Of a DNA stretch of 21,168 nt, positions 6,191 to 11,121 are shown in pieces. The stretch is from the IMG/VR virus record IMGVR_UViG_3300020009_000079, positions 1-21,168 of that record; one strand, given 5' to 3'. The position numbers and the translations under genes are program-made. Position 1 is the first letter of the stretch. Each line of letters begins with the position of its first letter. The notes beneath the pieces are model-generated. The model had not been told where the DNA came from and did not search any database. It saw nothing but the letters and a program-made list of their open reading frames with translations. The stretch comes from a virus.

Positions 6191-6191
6191 C
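6178..6191 (+). promoter_or_regulatory. Operator-like site without a -10 box (possible relic)
   Basis: CGTTACGCAATAAC is identical to the operator cores at 5625-5638 and 10020-10033, but the next bases (TGGAGCAATCAATG) hold a ribosome site instead of TATAAT. It overlaps the end of the zinc-finger-like gene. Confidence 0.55.
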
Positions 6192-6202
6192 TGGAGCAAT
6201 CA

Positions 6203-6400
6203 ATGAAAGACAAAGACCATGTGGATGATAATCCGTTGTATACTGTTCATGTCTCTCCTTCTTTTCCTGCTGGATGTCAGCACACGTGGGAGTACGCTCA
6301 ACATCTGGACACTGCTGGGAATGTGATCGACGAAGAGCCGACTCACTGCACCAAATGTGGCATGAGCTTCACACGATACATTTTTTTGGAGTGTCCCTAA
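6203..6400 (+). CDS. Small protein with C-terminal CxxC, 65 aa
   Basis: ATG 6203 has a canonical GGAG (6193-6196), unlike genes with the array leader. The product contains GCQHTWEYAQ and HCTKCGMSFTRY. Together, C-x-H in the first and H-C-x2-C in the second could form a small zinc site. No array promoter precedes it, so it is presumably read from P10. Its TAA overlaps the ATG of the next gene (TAATG). No family is recognised. Confidence 0.68.
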   Translation: MKDKDHVDDNPLYTVHVSPSFPAGCQHTWEYAQHLDTAGNVIDEEPTHCTKCGMSFTRYIFLECP

Positions 6401-6579
6401 TGAGCGCACAAACTACCGCAGAACGACAAGCACTGTACCGAGCCCGACGCACCGTCGAAGGTCTTACAGAAGTCAGAGGCATCTACTTGCTGCCCGAGCA
6501 ACACGCCATCCTTCGTGCAATGGCACGCACACTGCAACCCACAGAAAGAAAGCACCACAATGACCGCAACCATAGCTGA
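6400..6579 (+). CDS. Small basic protein, possible ribbon-helix-helix DNA binder, 59 aa
   Basis: ATG 6400 overlaps the upstream stop (TAATG) with GGAG 8 bases ahead. The N-terminus TTAERQALYRARRTVEGL followed by TEVRGIYLLPEQHAILRAMA resembles short phage and plasmid proteins in which a beta strand (VRGIYL) precedes two helices, as in ribbon-helix-helix proteins. This is a pattern-based guess. The C-terminus (RKHHNDRNHS) overlaps the next gene by 20 bases in another frame. If it does bind DNA it is a candidate, untested, for the array regulator. Confidence 0.6.
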   Translation: MSAQTTAERQALYRARRTVEGLTEVRGIYLLPEQHAILRAMARTLQPTERKHHNDRNHS

Positions 6580-6832
6580 CATCGTCGGCAGCACGAAGAA
6601 CATGATCTTCATCCCGGCGCACATGGCGTTGACGTTTGTCGACGCACCGATGATCGGCGTGAAGCTCGGTGAAAAAGGCTTCTGGCCGGTGTTTCATCCG
6701 GACCATGAAGAACTGAACGGACGACCCGCAAGCGATGCGGTGCTTCGATCCGCTGTGCAAGCGAGCATGTTCGGATGGGATGCACCATGCGCACGCGAAG
6801 CGCTCGACTGGCTCGCAGATGGCGCGCAATGA
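6560..6832 (+). CDS. Hypothetical protein, 90 aa
   Basis: ATG 6560 follows the array-type leader ACAGAAAGAAAGCACCACA, which lies inside the preceding gene. The sequence has a hydrophobic MIFIPAHMALTFV stretch (too short and polar to call a membrane segment), then GVKLGEKGFWPVFHPDHEEL, and a helical C-terminus (AREALDWLADGAQ). No family is recognised. It overlaps the following gene by 14 bases. Confidence 0.72.
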   Translation: MTATIADIVGSTKNMIFIPAHMALTFVDAPMIGVKLGEKGFWPVFHPDHEELNGRPASDAVLRSAVQASMFGWDAPCAREALDWLADGAQ

Positions 6833-7460
6833 TGTCGCCTTACGCGGGCGCGACAATCAGCGCAGCCGGGTCTATGCCTGGGAAACGCGGATCACGAAGG
6901 GCACGCACCACTTCGGCACGCTCGCGACCCTGGAAGACTGCCAGGACTACCTGCGCCCGATCTGGCGCGCAGAGCGCGGGCGCTATGGGCGCGCTAGGGT
7001 TGCCGCGCCGCCCATCGAGCGGCCCGCCTGGGGGCAGCGTAGCGCGATTGCGCACGACTGCCACAGGATCACCCTGCCCCGATGGGCGCGCAACCCCTGG
7101 ACGATCCTGCACGAGGCCGCGCACCGGCTGACACCGGACGACGAAGGGCATGGCCCGCGCTTCGTCGGTGTGCTCATGGGGCTCGCTTGTCGGCACCTGG
7201 GGTACGACGCTGACACGCTCATGGCGACGGCTGACGCAATGGGCGTGAAGTACCACGTGCGCAGCATCGGCAGCGTGCCAGTGATCGAGCGCGGTCCCTC
7301 TGCTGCCGTCGCACGAGCGATACGCGACGAAGGCCCGATGACTGAGATGGACCTCGCTTGCTGGTGTGATCTCACCTACTTGCAAGTGCGCGGTGCTGCG
7401 ATGCATTTAATCAAGACGGGACAGGCCCGATGGCTCAGAAAGAAATTAATTCTGATTTAG
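6819..7460 (+). CDS. SprT-like zinc metallopeptidase-like protein
   Basis: 213 aa from ATG 6819; longer upstream starts would run deep into the 6560 gene. HEAAH at residues 98-102 matches the HExxH zinc/catalytic motif, and HGPRF (111-115) supplies a third His, the pattern seen in SprT/WSS1-like and related phage proteins. In the SprT family such proteins cleave DNA-crosslinked proteins; here the substrate is unknown. The C-terminal 50 residues look like a winged-helix-type domain (PMTEMDLACWCDLT, then GAAMHLIKTGQARWL). The N-terminus is Arg-rich. It overlaps the upstream gene, so it is probably read from P10. The start is uncertain because no clear ribosome site is seen. Confidence 0.75.
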   Translation: MARNDVALRGRDNQRSRVYAWETRITKGTHHFGTLATLEDCQDYLRPIWRAERGRYGRARVAAPPIERPAWGQRSAIAHDCHRITLPRWARNPWTILHEAAHRLTPDDEGHGPRFVGVLMGLACRHLGYDADTLMATADAMGVKYHVRSIGSVPVIERGPSAAVARAIRDEGPMTEMDLACWCDLTYLQVRGAAMHLIKTGQARWLRKKLILI

Positions 7461-7490
7461 TTGCGTTACGCGGCAACGGTGGTGTATACT
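7461..7490 (+). promoter_or_regulatory. Array promoter P11 with operator
   Basis: TTGCGT (7461-7466), an 18-base gap, then TATACT (7485-7490). GCGTTA-N5-CAACGG is the operator, with the right arm 11 bases from the -10. It begins immediately after the metalloprotein stop codon. The leader CACACCAACCGAAAG follows. Confidence 0.78.
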
Positions 7491-7516
7491 TCGTGCACAC
7501 CAACCGAAAGACAGAA

Positions 7517-7846
7517 ATGAACGCACTTCAAGCCGCTTGCCCCAAATGCAACCCGCTCTATCCTGAACTGGACGAAGACGGTATTCCTTACACGTGTTAT
7601 GCATGCTGCGACACCGGCATTGTGTCGAAGGATTACGCTGACGCTTACCTGCGTGATCTGGACGACGCTTGCGAGTATCGCGGTATGCGTCCCGTCGTGA
7701 ACGGCAAGCATCAGCGTCTCGACGGTGATGAATACGATAGCTGGTACGTCGCCGAGCCCCTGCTGCCTGCTTCGCTGTTCCCGAAGGTTCGCCGCGCCGC
7801 GCCGGTTTACGCCGCCGAGATCGAATTCGACGATTTACCTTTTTAG
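7517..7846 (+). CDS. Cys-rich zinc-knuckle-like protein, 109 aa
   Basis: ATG 7517 is chosen because it follows leader CCGAAAGACAGAA; an in-frame ATG at 7430 lies upstream of promoter P11. CPKC (about residues 8-11) and CYACCDTG (about 27-34) form a zinc-ribbon-like pair similar to the two other Cys-pair proteins in this block. The rest is acidic (DLDDACEYRG, DGDEYDSWYV) and ends EIEFDDLPF, a phenylalanine-ended acidic tail. Tails like this recruit replication proteins in SSB, but that parallel is speculative. An HNH endonuclease gene follows after 7 bases. Confidence 0.78.
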   Translation: MNALQAACPKCNPLYPELDEDGIPYTCYACCDTGIVSKDYADAYLRDLDDACEYRGMRPVVNGKHQRLDGDEYDSWYVAEPLLPASLFPKVRRAAPVYAAEIEFDDLPF

Positions 7847-7853
7847 GCTAAAC

Positions 7854-8339
7854 ATGCTAACTGTTGAACGACTCAAAGAGTTGTTGACCTATGAGCCCGA
7901 TACCGGGCTCTTTGTTCGACGCATCACCATCGGCAATGCTAGGGCATGTCGGGCCGGTGAAATTGCCGGATACCACAGGACCGATGGATACGTATGCATC
8001 TATGTCGACAATCGAAGGTATCTCGCGCATCGTTTGGCATGGCTATACATGACCGGCGAATGGCCGACGACTAACATCGACCATTGGGACCATGACGAAT
8101 CAAATAACCGTTGGGAAAATTTACGCCTTGCTGGTCAGTCAATGAACAACGGCAACATGACAACACCGATCTCCAACACTTCAGGCGCAAAAGGCGTGAG
8201 CCCTTCGGGATACGTCAATAAGCCGTGGAGAGCAAGACTTCAACACCGAACGCTAGGCTACTTCGCCACAGTCGAAGAAGCGAAAGCCTGTTATGACAAG
8301 GCAGCACGCGAACTTTACAAAGAATTCTTCAACCCGTAG
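7854..8339 (+). CDS. HNH endonuclease with C-terminal AP2 domain (copy 2)
   Basis: 161 aa; paralogue of the 2282 product along the whole length (LAWLYMTGEWPTT, NTSGAKGVS and EEAKACYDKAARE are shared). HNH residues: H59 in HRLAW, the DH pair at 76-77, and NN at 84-85. The AP2-like C-terminal half starts near residue 108. ATG 7854 follows the upstream stop by 7 bases; upstream in-frame starts lie inside the 7517 gene and are rejected. As with copy 1, the gene has neither promoter nor array leader and is followed directly by an array promoter (P12), which suggests two insertions at equivalent sites. Activity is inferred. Confidence 0.92.
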   Translation: MLTVERLKELLTYEPDTGLFVRRITIGNARACRAGEIAGYHRTDGYVCIYVDNRRYLAHRLAWLYMTGEWPTTNIDHWDHDESNNRWENLRLAGQSMNNGNMTTPISNTSGAKGVSPSGYVNKPWRARLQHRTLGYFATVEEAKACYDKAARELYKEFFNP

Positions 8340-8342
8340 CGG

Positions 8343-8366
8343 GTTACGCGATAACGGTGATATACT
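8343..8366 (+). promoter_or_regulatory. Array promoter P12 with partial operator
   Basis: GTTA-N5-TAAC core (8343-8355) and TATACT (8361-8366), with TAACGG 9 bases from the -10. No clear -35. The class B leader (GCTTCAGCAACCGAAAACAGAAAG) follows. Confidence 0.75.
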
Positions 8367-8400
8367 CTAGGCTTCAGCAACCGAAAACAGAAAGCACAGA

Positions 8401-8646
8401 ATGATTGATCTCAACCGCTTCGCCTTTAACAAAACATCCGGCCTTCTTTCCGCTAGCCTCTCTGACCTGGGCATGCGTCGCCTGCCGACCGAAGTCGAGA
8501 TTCGCTCGCACCTGACCGGGCACGTCGTCAAGTTCGTGTACGACACCGAAGCCGCAGAGCGTCACGAGTTCTGGGATGGCGAGATGGCCGAATACGTGCC
8601 GACGACGGCATGCAAAGTGAAAAAGCTCGCGATTATCGCGGCCTAA
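8401..8646 (+). CDS. Hypothetical small protein, 81 aa
   Basis: ATG 8401 follows leader ACAGAAAGCACAGA. It begins MIDLNRFAFNKTSGLL, continues LGMRRLPTEVEIRSHLTGHVVKFVY, and ends VKKLAIIAA. The middle reads as alternating beta strands and may be a small beta domain. No family, Cys pair or membrane segment is recognised. It is alone between P12 and P13. Confidence 0.74.
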   Translation: MIDLNRFAFNKTSGLLSASLSDLGMRRLPTEVEIRSHLTGHVVKFVYDTEAAERHEFWDGEMAEYVPTTACKVKKLAIIAA

Positions 8647-8655
8647 AAATAAAAG

Positions 8656-8685
8656 GCACCGTTACCGCAATAACGGTGCTATAAT
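8656..8685 (+). promoter_or_regulatory. Array promoter P13 with operator
   Basis: Perfect arms GCACCGTTA-N6-TAACGGTGC (8656-8664, 8671-8679) directly abut TATAAT (8680-8685). The leader CACACCAACAGAAAG follows. Confidence 0.87.
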
Positions 8686-8730
8686 TCAAGCACACCAACA
8701 GAAAGCAGCTCACCTCTACGCCTAATCATC

Positions 8731-8925
8731 ATGAAGAAGACCATCACCTACACTGCCGATAACGGCGACATCTATGAGGCCACAAAGGCCGCGCCTGCGG
8801 ACGCCTGGGATGTGAATCATCCTGCCGGTGCGTTCCGCATGTACGGCACGCAACTCGAAGTGCAGCACACGATGAAAGAGATCGCGAAGAAAATGTCGAA
8901 AGACGAAGGGGAACAACATGAGTGA
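8731..8925 (+). CDS. Hypothetical small protein, 64 aa, with unusually long leader gap
   Basis: ATG 8731 is the only sensible start, but it lies 26 bases after the GAAAG of the array leader, compared with 7-10 elsewhere. Product: MKKTITYTADNGDIYEATK, then a short loop, then a helical charged C-terminus (MKEIAKKMSKDEGEQHE). It could be a small beta-hairpin plus helix. No family is recognised. Its 3' end overlaps the next gene by 8 bases. Confidence 0.65.
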   Translation: MKKTITYTADNGDIYEATKAAPADAWDVNHPAGAFRMYGTQLEVQHTMKEIAKKMSKDEGEQHE

Positions 8926-9181
8926 ATTTGCCAACATTAAAGTCGCCGGGCGCGCAACCATTGAAGACTGCGGTCATTACCAAATCGAAGAGAGCGTTGT
9001 GCGTGTGTTCGCGAACACTCCCTTTCAGTGCGCGGTGCAAATCAGGCATCACGGCGGCATCACGCACGGCGGACGTGGCGGCAAGAAGCGTAACATGCTC
9101 GCGACGGTACAACTTGATCGCGCCGGTTTGACCGAACTGCGCGACGCACTCAATGCTTACTTGGAGACAGTCAATGGCTGA
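8918..9181 (+). CDS. Hypothetical protein, 87 aa
   Basis: ATG 8918 is preceded by GAAGGGGAACAAC, a purine-rich ribosome site. Predicted beta-rich: ANIKVAGRATIED, VVRVFANTPFQCAVQI, then a Gly/His/Arg-rich loop (HHGGITHGGRGGKKR) and a C-terminal helix (LTELRDALNAYLETVNG). The basic Gly/His loop could contact nucleic acid, which is an inference. It overlaps the next gene by 8 bases. Confidence 0.72.
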   Translation: MSEFANIKVAGRATIEDCGHYQIEESVVRVFANTPFQCAVQIRHHGGITHGGRGGKKRNMLATVQLDRAGLTELRDALNAYLETVNG

Positions 9182-9407
9182 TTACGCAGGATGGCCGAAG
9201 GACATGCTCGAAGACATCTTCGATGGCATGATGAAGAACATCGCCGAGCGTCCCTATTGGGTCGGCATGGGCGAGAAGCAAGCGTTCGACGCTGTGCGCA
9301 ATGGGCGCATGACGTTCGAAGATTTCGTAGCATGGCACGTGTACCGCTTCGAAGAGATCGAACAAGCAAAGAGCTTTGTTCATACCGGGCGGTCTAACCG
9401 CACATAA
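9174..9407 (+). CDS. Hypothetical small protein, 77 aa
   Basis: ATG 9174 is chosen for its TTGGAG ribosome site 7-12 bases upstream. The sequence is helical and Met/Glu-rich (WPKDMLEDIFDGMMKNIAERP; FEEIEQAKSFVHTGRSNRT) with a FEDFVAWHVYRFEEIE segment. No family is recognised. It is the third gene of the P13 unit. Confidence 0.7.
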   Translation: MADYAGWPKDMLEDIFDGMMKNIAERPYWVGMGEKQAFDAVRNGRMTFEDFVAWHVYRFEEIEQAKSFVHTGRSNRT

Positions 9408-9424
9408 CCCACGAAAGGCAAACC

Positions 9425-9748
9425 ATGAAGAACAGCGAACTACTCAACACCGAGCCCGAACTACTTGGCAGCATAGACAGGCAAAAGCGCTTTCTCGTGT
9501 CGGCGTTCTCCTATCCATTGCCGTGCCCTAATCAAGGCTGCGGCAAGCCCGTCAACGTGTTTGAAGCAATGGGCATCGACATCGATGACTACGTCTTCAG
9601 CGGTCCTAATTCGAGCTATAACCAGCATCAGAAGTACGAATGCCCGCACTGTCACTACAAGCTACGCAAAATTGTGCCGATCTTCAAGCTCAATGAGCCT
9701 GGGCATCATTGGGTGATCGATGAGCCTTTGCCACCCAAAAACAAATAA
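9425..9748 (+). CDS. Zinc-ribbon-like protein, 107 aa
   Basis: ATG 9425 follows CACGAAAGGCAAACC, an array-type leader. CPNQGCG (about residues 34-40) and CPHCHY (about 74-79) give four Cys in a zinc-ribbon arrangement with a 34-residue loop. The rest is mixed with a Pro-rich end (DEPLPPKNK). The variant spacing of the first pair (C-x4-C) is unusual but compatible with zinc ribbons. Its function is unknown; it is the last gene before P14. Confidence 0.76.
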   Translation: MKNSELLNTEPELLGSIDRQKRFLVSAFSYPLPCPNQGCGKPVNVFEAMGIDIDDYVFSGPNSSYNQHQKYECPHCHYKLRKIVPIFKLNEPGHHWVIDEPLPPKNK

Positions 9749-9756
9749 TCGAAATA

Positions 9757-9798
9757 TTTTCGCCGTTACGGCTATAACGGCGGAAATCTGGGTATACT
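9757..9798 (+). promoter_or_regulatory. Array promoter P14 with long operator, shifted register
   Basis: TTTTCGCCGTTA-N6-TAACGGCG with one extra G in the right arm (9757-9768, 9775-9786). TATACT lies at 9793-9798, so TAACGG is 18 bases from the -10, as in P7. The class B leader (CTTCAGCAACCGGAAACAGAAAG) follows. Confidence 0.8.
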
Positions 9799-9832
9799 CT
9801 AGGCTTCAGCAACCGGAAACAGAAAGACAGAA

Positions 9833-10003
9833 ATGAAAGCCTTCGAAATTTTCAACCCCTCGTTCAACGACATGCCCCTGGCCGACCAAATCGCCCACGG
9901 CATCAACGACTGGTGCGTCATCGGTGTGAGCGGTCACGAGTTCTATGGCCGCACCGCTGCCGAAGCCCTCGAAATCTGCGCGATGTATCAGGACAACAAA
10001 TAA
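9833..10003 (+). CDS. Hypothetical small protein, 56 aa
   Basis: ATG 9833 follows leader ACAGAAAGACAGAA. Product: MKAFEIFNPSFNDMPLADQI, then a C-terminal part with WCVIGVSGHEFYGRTAAEAL. It has mixed alpha/beta character, and no family is recognised. It sits alone between P14 and P15, so it is very likely real despite its length. Confidence 0.73.
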   Translation: MKAFEIFNPSFNDMPLADQIAHGINDWCVIGVSGHEFYGRTAAEALEICAMYQDNK

Positions 10004-10013
10004 ATTGAGAAAC

Positions 10014-10044
10014 TTGCACCGTTACGCAATAACGGTGCTATACT
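10014..10044 (+). promoter_or_regulatory. Array promoter P15 with operator
   Basis: TTGCAC (10014-10019), a 19-base gap, then TATACT (10039-10044). Perfect arms GCACCGTTA-N5-TAACGGTGC (10016-10024, 10030-10038) abut the -10. The class B leader (CTTCAGCAACCCGAAACAGAAAG) follows. Confidence 0.86.
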
Positions 10045-10078
10045 CTAGTCTTCAGCAACCCGAAACAGAAAGCGCAAA

Positions 10079-10354
10079 ATGAACGACTATTCTAACGCAG
10101 ACCACATCAACAACGCAGCCGCCCGCGCTCTGGTCCTGGGCGTTCGTCGCAAGTTTTGCGGCATCACCAAAATCTACGGCTCGCGTTACATGAGCCAACT
10201 CGAAACCCTGTGCGGCTACATGGGTGGCGCAACCCGCACGGGCTACGTGCTGACCATCAGCGGCGTCGACAAGGAATTCAAGGCATCCAAGGATGCGGGC
10301 CTCTTCATGGAAGCGAAGATCAACGATCTTTTCGACCTGGGCATCATGGGCTGA
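10079..10354 (+). CDS. Hypothetical protein, 91 aa
   Basis: ATG 10079 follows leader ACAGAAAGCGCAAA. The sequence starts with a helical MNDYSNADHINNAAARAL, then LGVRRKFCGI and a middle with LCGYMGGATRTGYVLTISG, and a C-terminal KINDLFDLGIMG. No family is recognised. The last codons and stop form the 5' arm and loop of an intrinsic terminator, so transcription probably ends right at the gene. Confidence 0.75.
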   Translation: MNDYSNADHINNAAARALVLGVRRKFCGITKIYGSRYMSQLETLCGYMGGATRTGYVLTISGVDKEFKASKDAGLFMEAKINDLFDLGIMG

Positions 10355-10363
10355 TGCCCTTTT
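10339..10363 (+). terminator. Intrinsic terminator overlapping a stop codon
   Basis: Stem GGGCATC / GATGCCC (10339-10345, 10353-10359) with a 7-base loop, then TTTT. The 5' arm and loop are the last codons and stop of the preceding gene. Confidence 0.75.
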
Positions 10364-10367
10364 GATG

Positions 10368-10373
10368 TATAAT
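10368..10373 (+). promoter_or_regulatory. Array promoter P16 (terminator in place of operator)
   Basis: TATAAT (10368-10373) sits 5 bases after the T-run of the terminator. No -35 or CCGTTA/TAACGG is seen. The class B leader (CTTCAGCAACCGCAAACAGAAAG) follows. Confidence 0.65.
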
Positions 10374-10407
10374 CAATTCTTCAGCAACCGCAAACAGAAA
10401 GACAGAA

Positions 10408-10632
10408 ATGACCAAATCGCACATCCTCTTCTCCGGCCTTGAGCGTGACACACGCGGCATCAAAGTTCGCTTCTCCATCATGGGCAAGGGCTCGCTCGCA
10501 GGCTTCGAGGTCGCCACGTGCACGAGCGGCTACGCGTTCCCCTCCTACGGTGCCGCACTCAAAGGCGCACGCCGCGCACTCGTCAAGATCGAGCGCACCG
10601 GCAAATTTCCCAATATGTGCGAGCGCTTCTAA
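10408..10632 (+). CDS. Hypothetical small basic protein, 74 aa
   Basis: ATG 10408 follows leader ACAGAAAGACAGAA. The sequence is basic and beta/alpha mixed: ILFSGLERDTRGIKVRFSIM, then AGFEVATCTSGYAFPSYG, then AALKGARRALVKIERTG at the C-terminus. No family is recognised. It is the last plus-strand gene of the block. Its stop overlaps the stop of the convergent minus-strand gene by two bases (10630-10631). Confidence 0.75.
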   Translation: MTKSHILFSGLERDTRGIKVRFSIMGKGSLAGFEVATCTSGYAFPSYGAALKGARRALVKIERTGKFPNMCERF

Positions 10633-10772
10633 CGCTTGGCCTTCTTCGCCGCTGCCTTGCGCTTCACAGCGTAGGCAATGGCGACGGCTTGCTTCACCGG
10701 CTTGCCGCTCTTGATCTCGGCCTTGATGTTCTTCGCGAACGCTTTCTTCGAGGTCGACTTCTTCAGCGGCAT
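10629..10772 (-). CDS. Small Lys-rich conserved phage protein, 47 aa
   Basis: Minus-strand gene from ATG 10770-10772 to TAG 10629-10631. It starts MPLKKSTSKKAFAKNIKAEI and continues SGKPVKQAVAIAYAVKRKAA. From memory this is a common small basic phage protein with KKAF and KQAVAIAY(S/A)VKR segments, function unknown. It overlaps the upstream gene's end by 10 bases, implying coupled translation. Confidence 0.8.
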   Translation of the reverse strand: MPLKKSTSKKAFAKNIKAEIKSGKPVKQAVAIAYAVKRKAAAKKAKR

Positions 10773-10966
10773 GATACGACCCTCGCACGATAGGCGACAC
10801 GGTTCTCGCCTGGGCGCTTCACCGGCCTTGCATGCGCCGCTTCAAGCTGATCGACCTGCTTGCGCAGTGCCTTCGCGAGATGCCCGTCAGACGCCCGTTT
10901 TTCGAGCTTCGTGAGCATGTCGCTGAAGTCGCTCGCATCTTCAGTTGCACGGTTAATCATTTGCAC
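10763..10966 (-). CDS. Hypothetical small basic protein, 67 aa
   Basis: The GTG start at 10966 has AAGGAG (10975-10980) 8 bases upstream; the next ATG at 10960 is too far from it, so GTG is preferred. The product is charged and helical (ASDFSDMLTKLEKRASDGH, then ALRKQVDQLEAAHARPVKR), probably a short coiled coil with a basic tail. No family is recognised. It follows the membrane protein gene with a 1-base gap and overlaps the next gene. Confidence 0.7.
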   Translation of the reverse strand: MQMINRATEDASDFSDMLTKLEKRASDGHLAKALRKQVDQLEAAHARPVKRPGENRVAYRARVVSCR

Positions 10967-10967
10967 G

Positions 10968-11111
10968 TCATATGCTCCTTGACGCCAGCAGCGACGCCAT
11001 CCAGCAGGCAAGGCCCGCCGCCATTAGATTGAATCGTCCTGTCGTCACGCCGATTGCGGCAACGACAAACAACACGAGCGCTGCGACTAGCAGTATCAGT
11101 CCTATCGTCAT
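10968..11111 (-). CDS. Small membrane protein, 47 aa
   Basis: ATG 11111 has AGGAG 7 bases upstream; a start further upstream would enter the MuF gene. Two hydrophobic segments are visible: about residues 4-21 (LILLVAALVLFVVAAIG) and about 28-42 (FNLMAAGLACWMASLL), so it is likely a two-pass inner-membrane peptide. It lies directly after the head gene cluster. A role in lysis or exclusion is possible but has no support in the sequence. Confidence 0.72.
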   Translation of the reverse strand: MTIGLILLVAALVLFVVAAIGVTTGRFNLMAAGLACWMASLLASRSI

Positions 11112-11121
11112 GATGAATCTC

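Noticed and set aside
6840-7406. 188-codon open frame on the minus strand
   Set aside because: Antisense to the SprT-like gene, whose HEAAH motif and codon use support the plus strand.
1535-10038. Operator palindromes as ordinary intrinsic terminators
   Set aside because: Stems are followed by TATAATT or AAAAACTCG and not by a T-run; their fixed distance to the -10 fits an operator better. A secondary stop effect is not excluded.
1533-10044. Repeated hairpin elements as a CRISPR array or MITE family
   Set aside because: Units are spaced by whole genes, not by 30-40-base spacers, and each unit is a -10 box with leader rather than a mobile element with target-site duplications.
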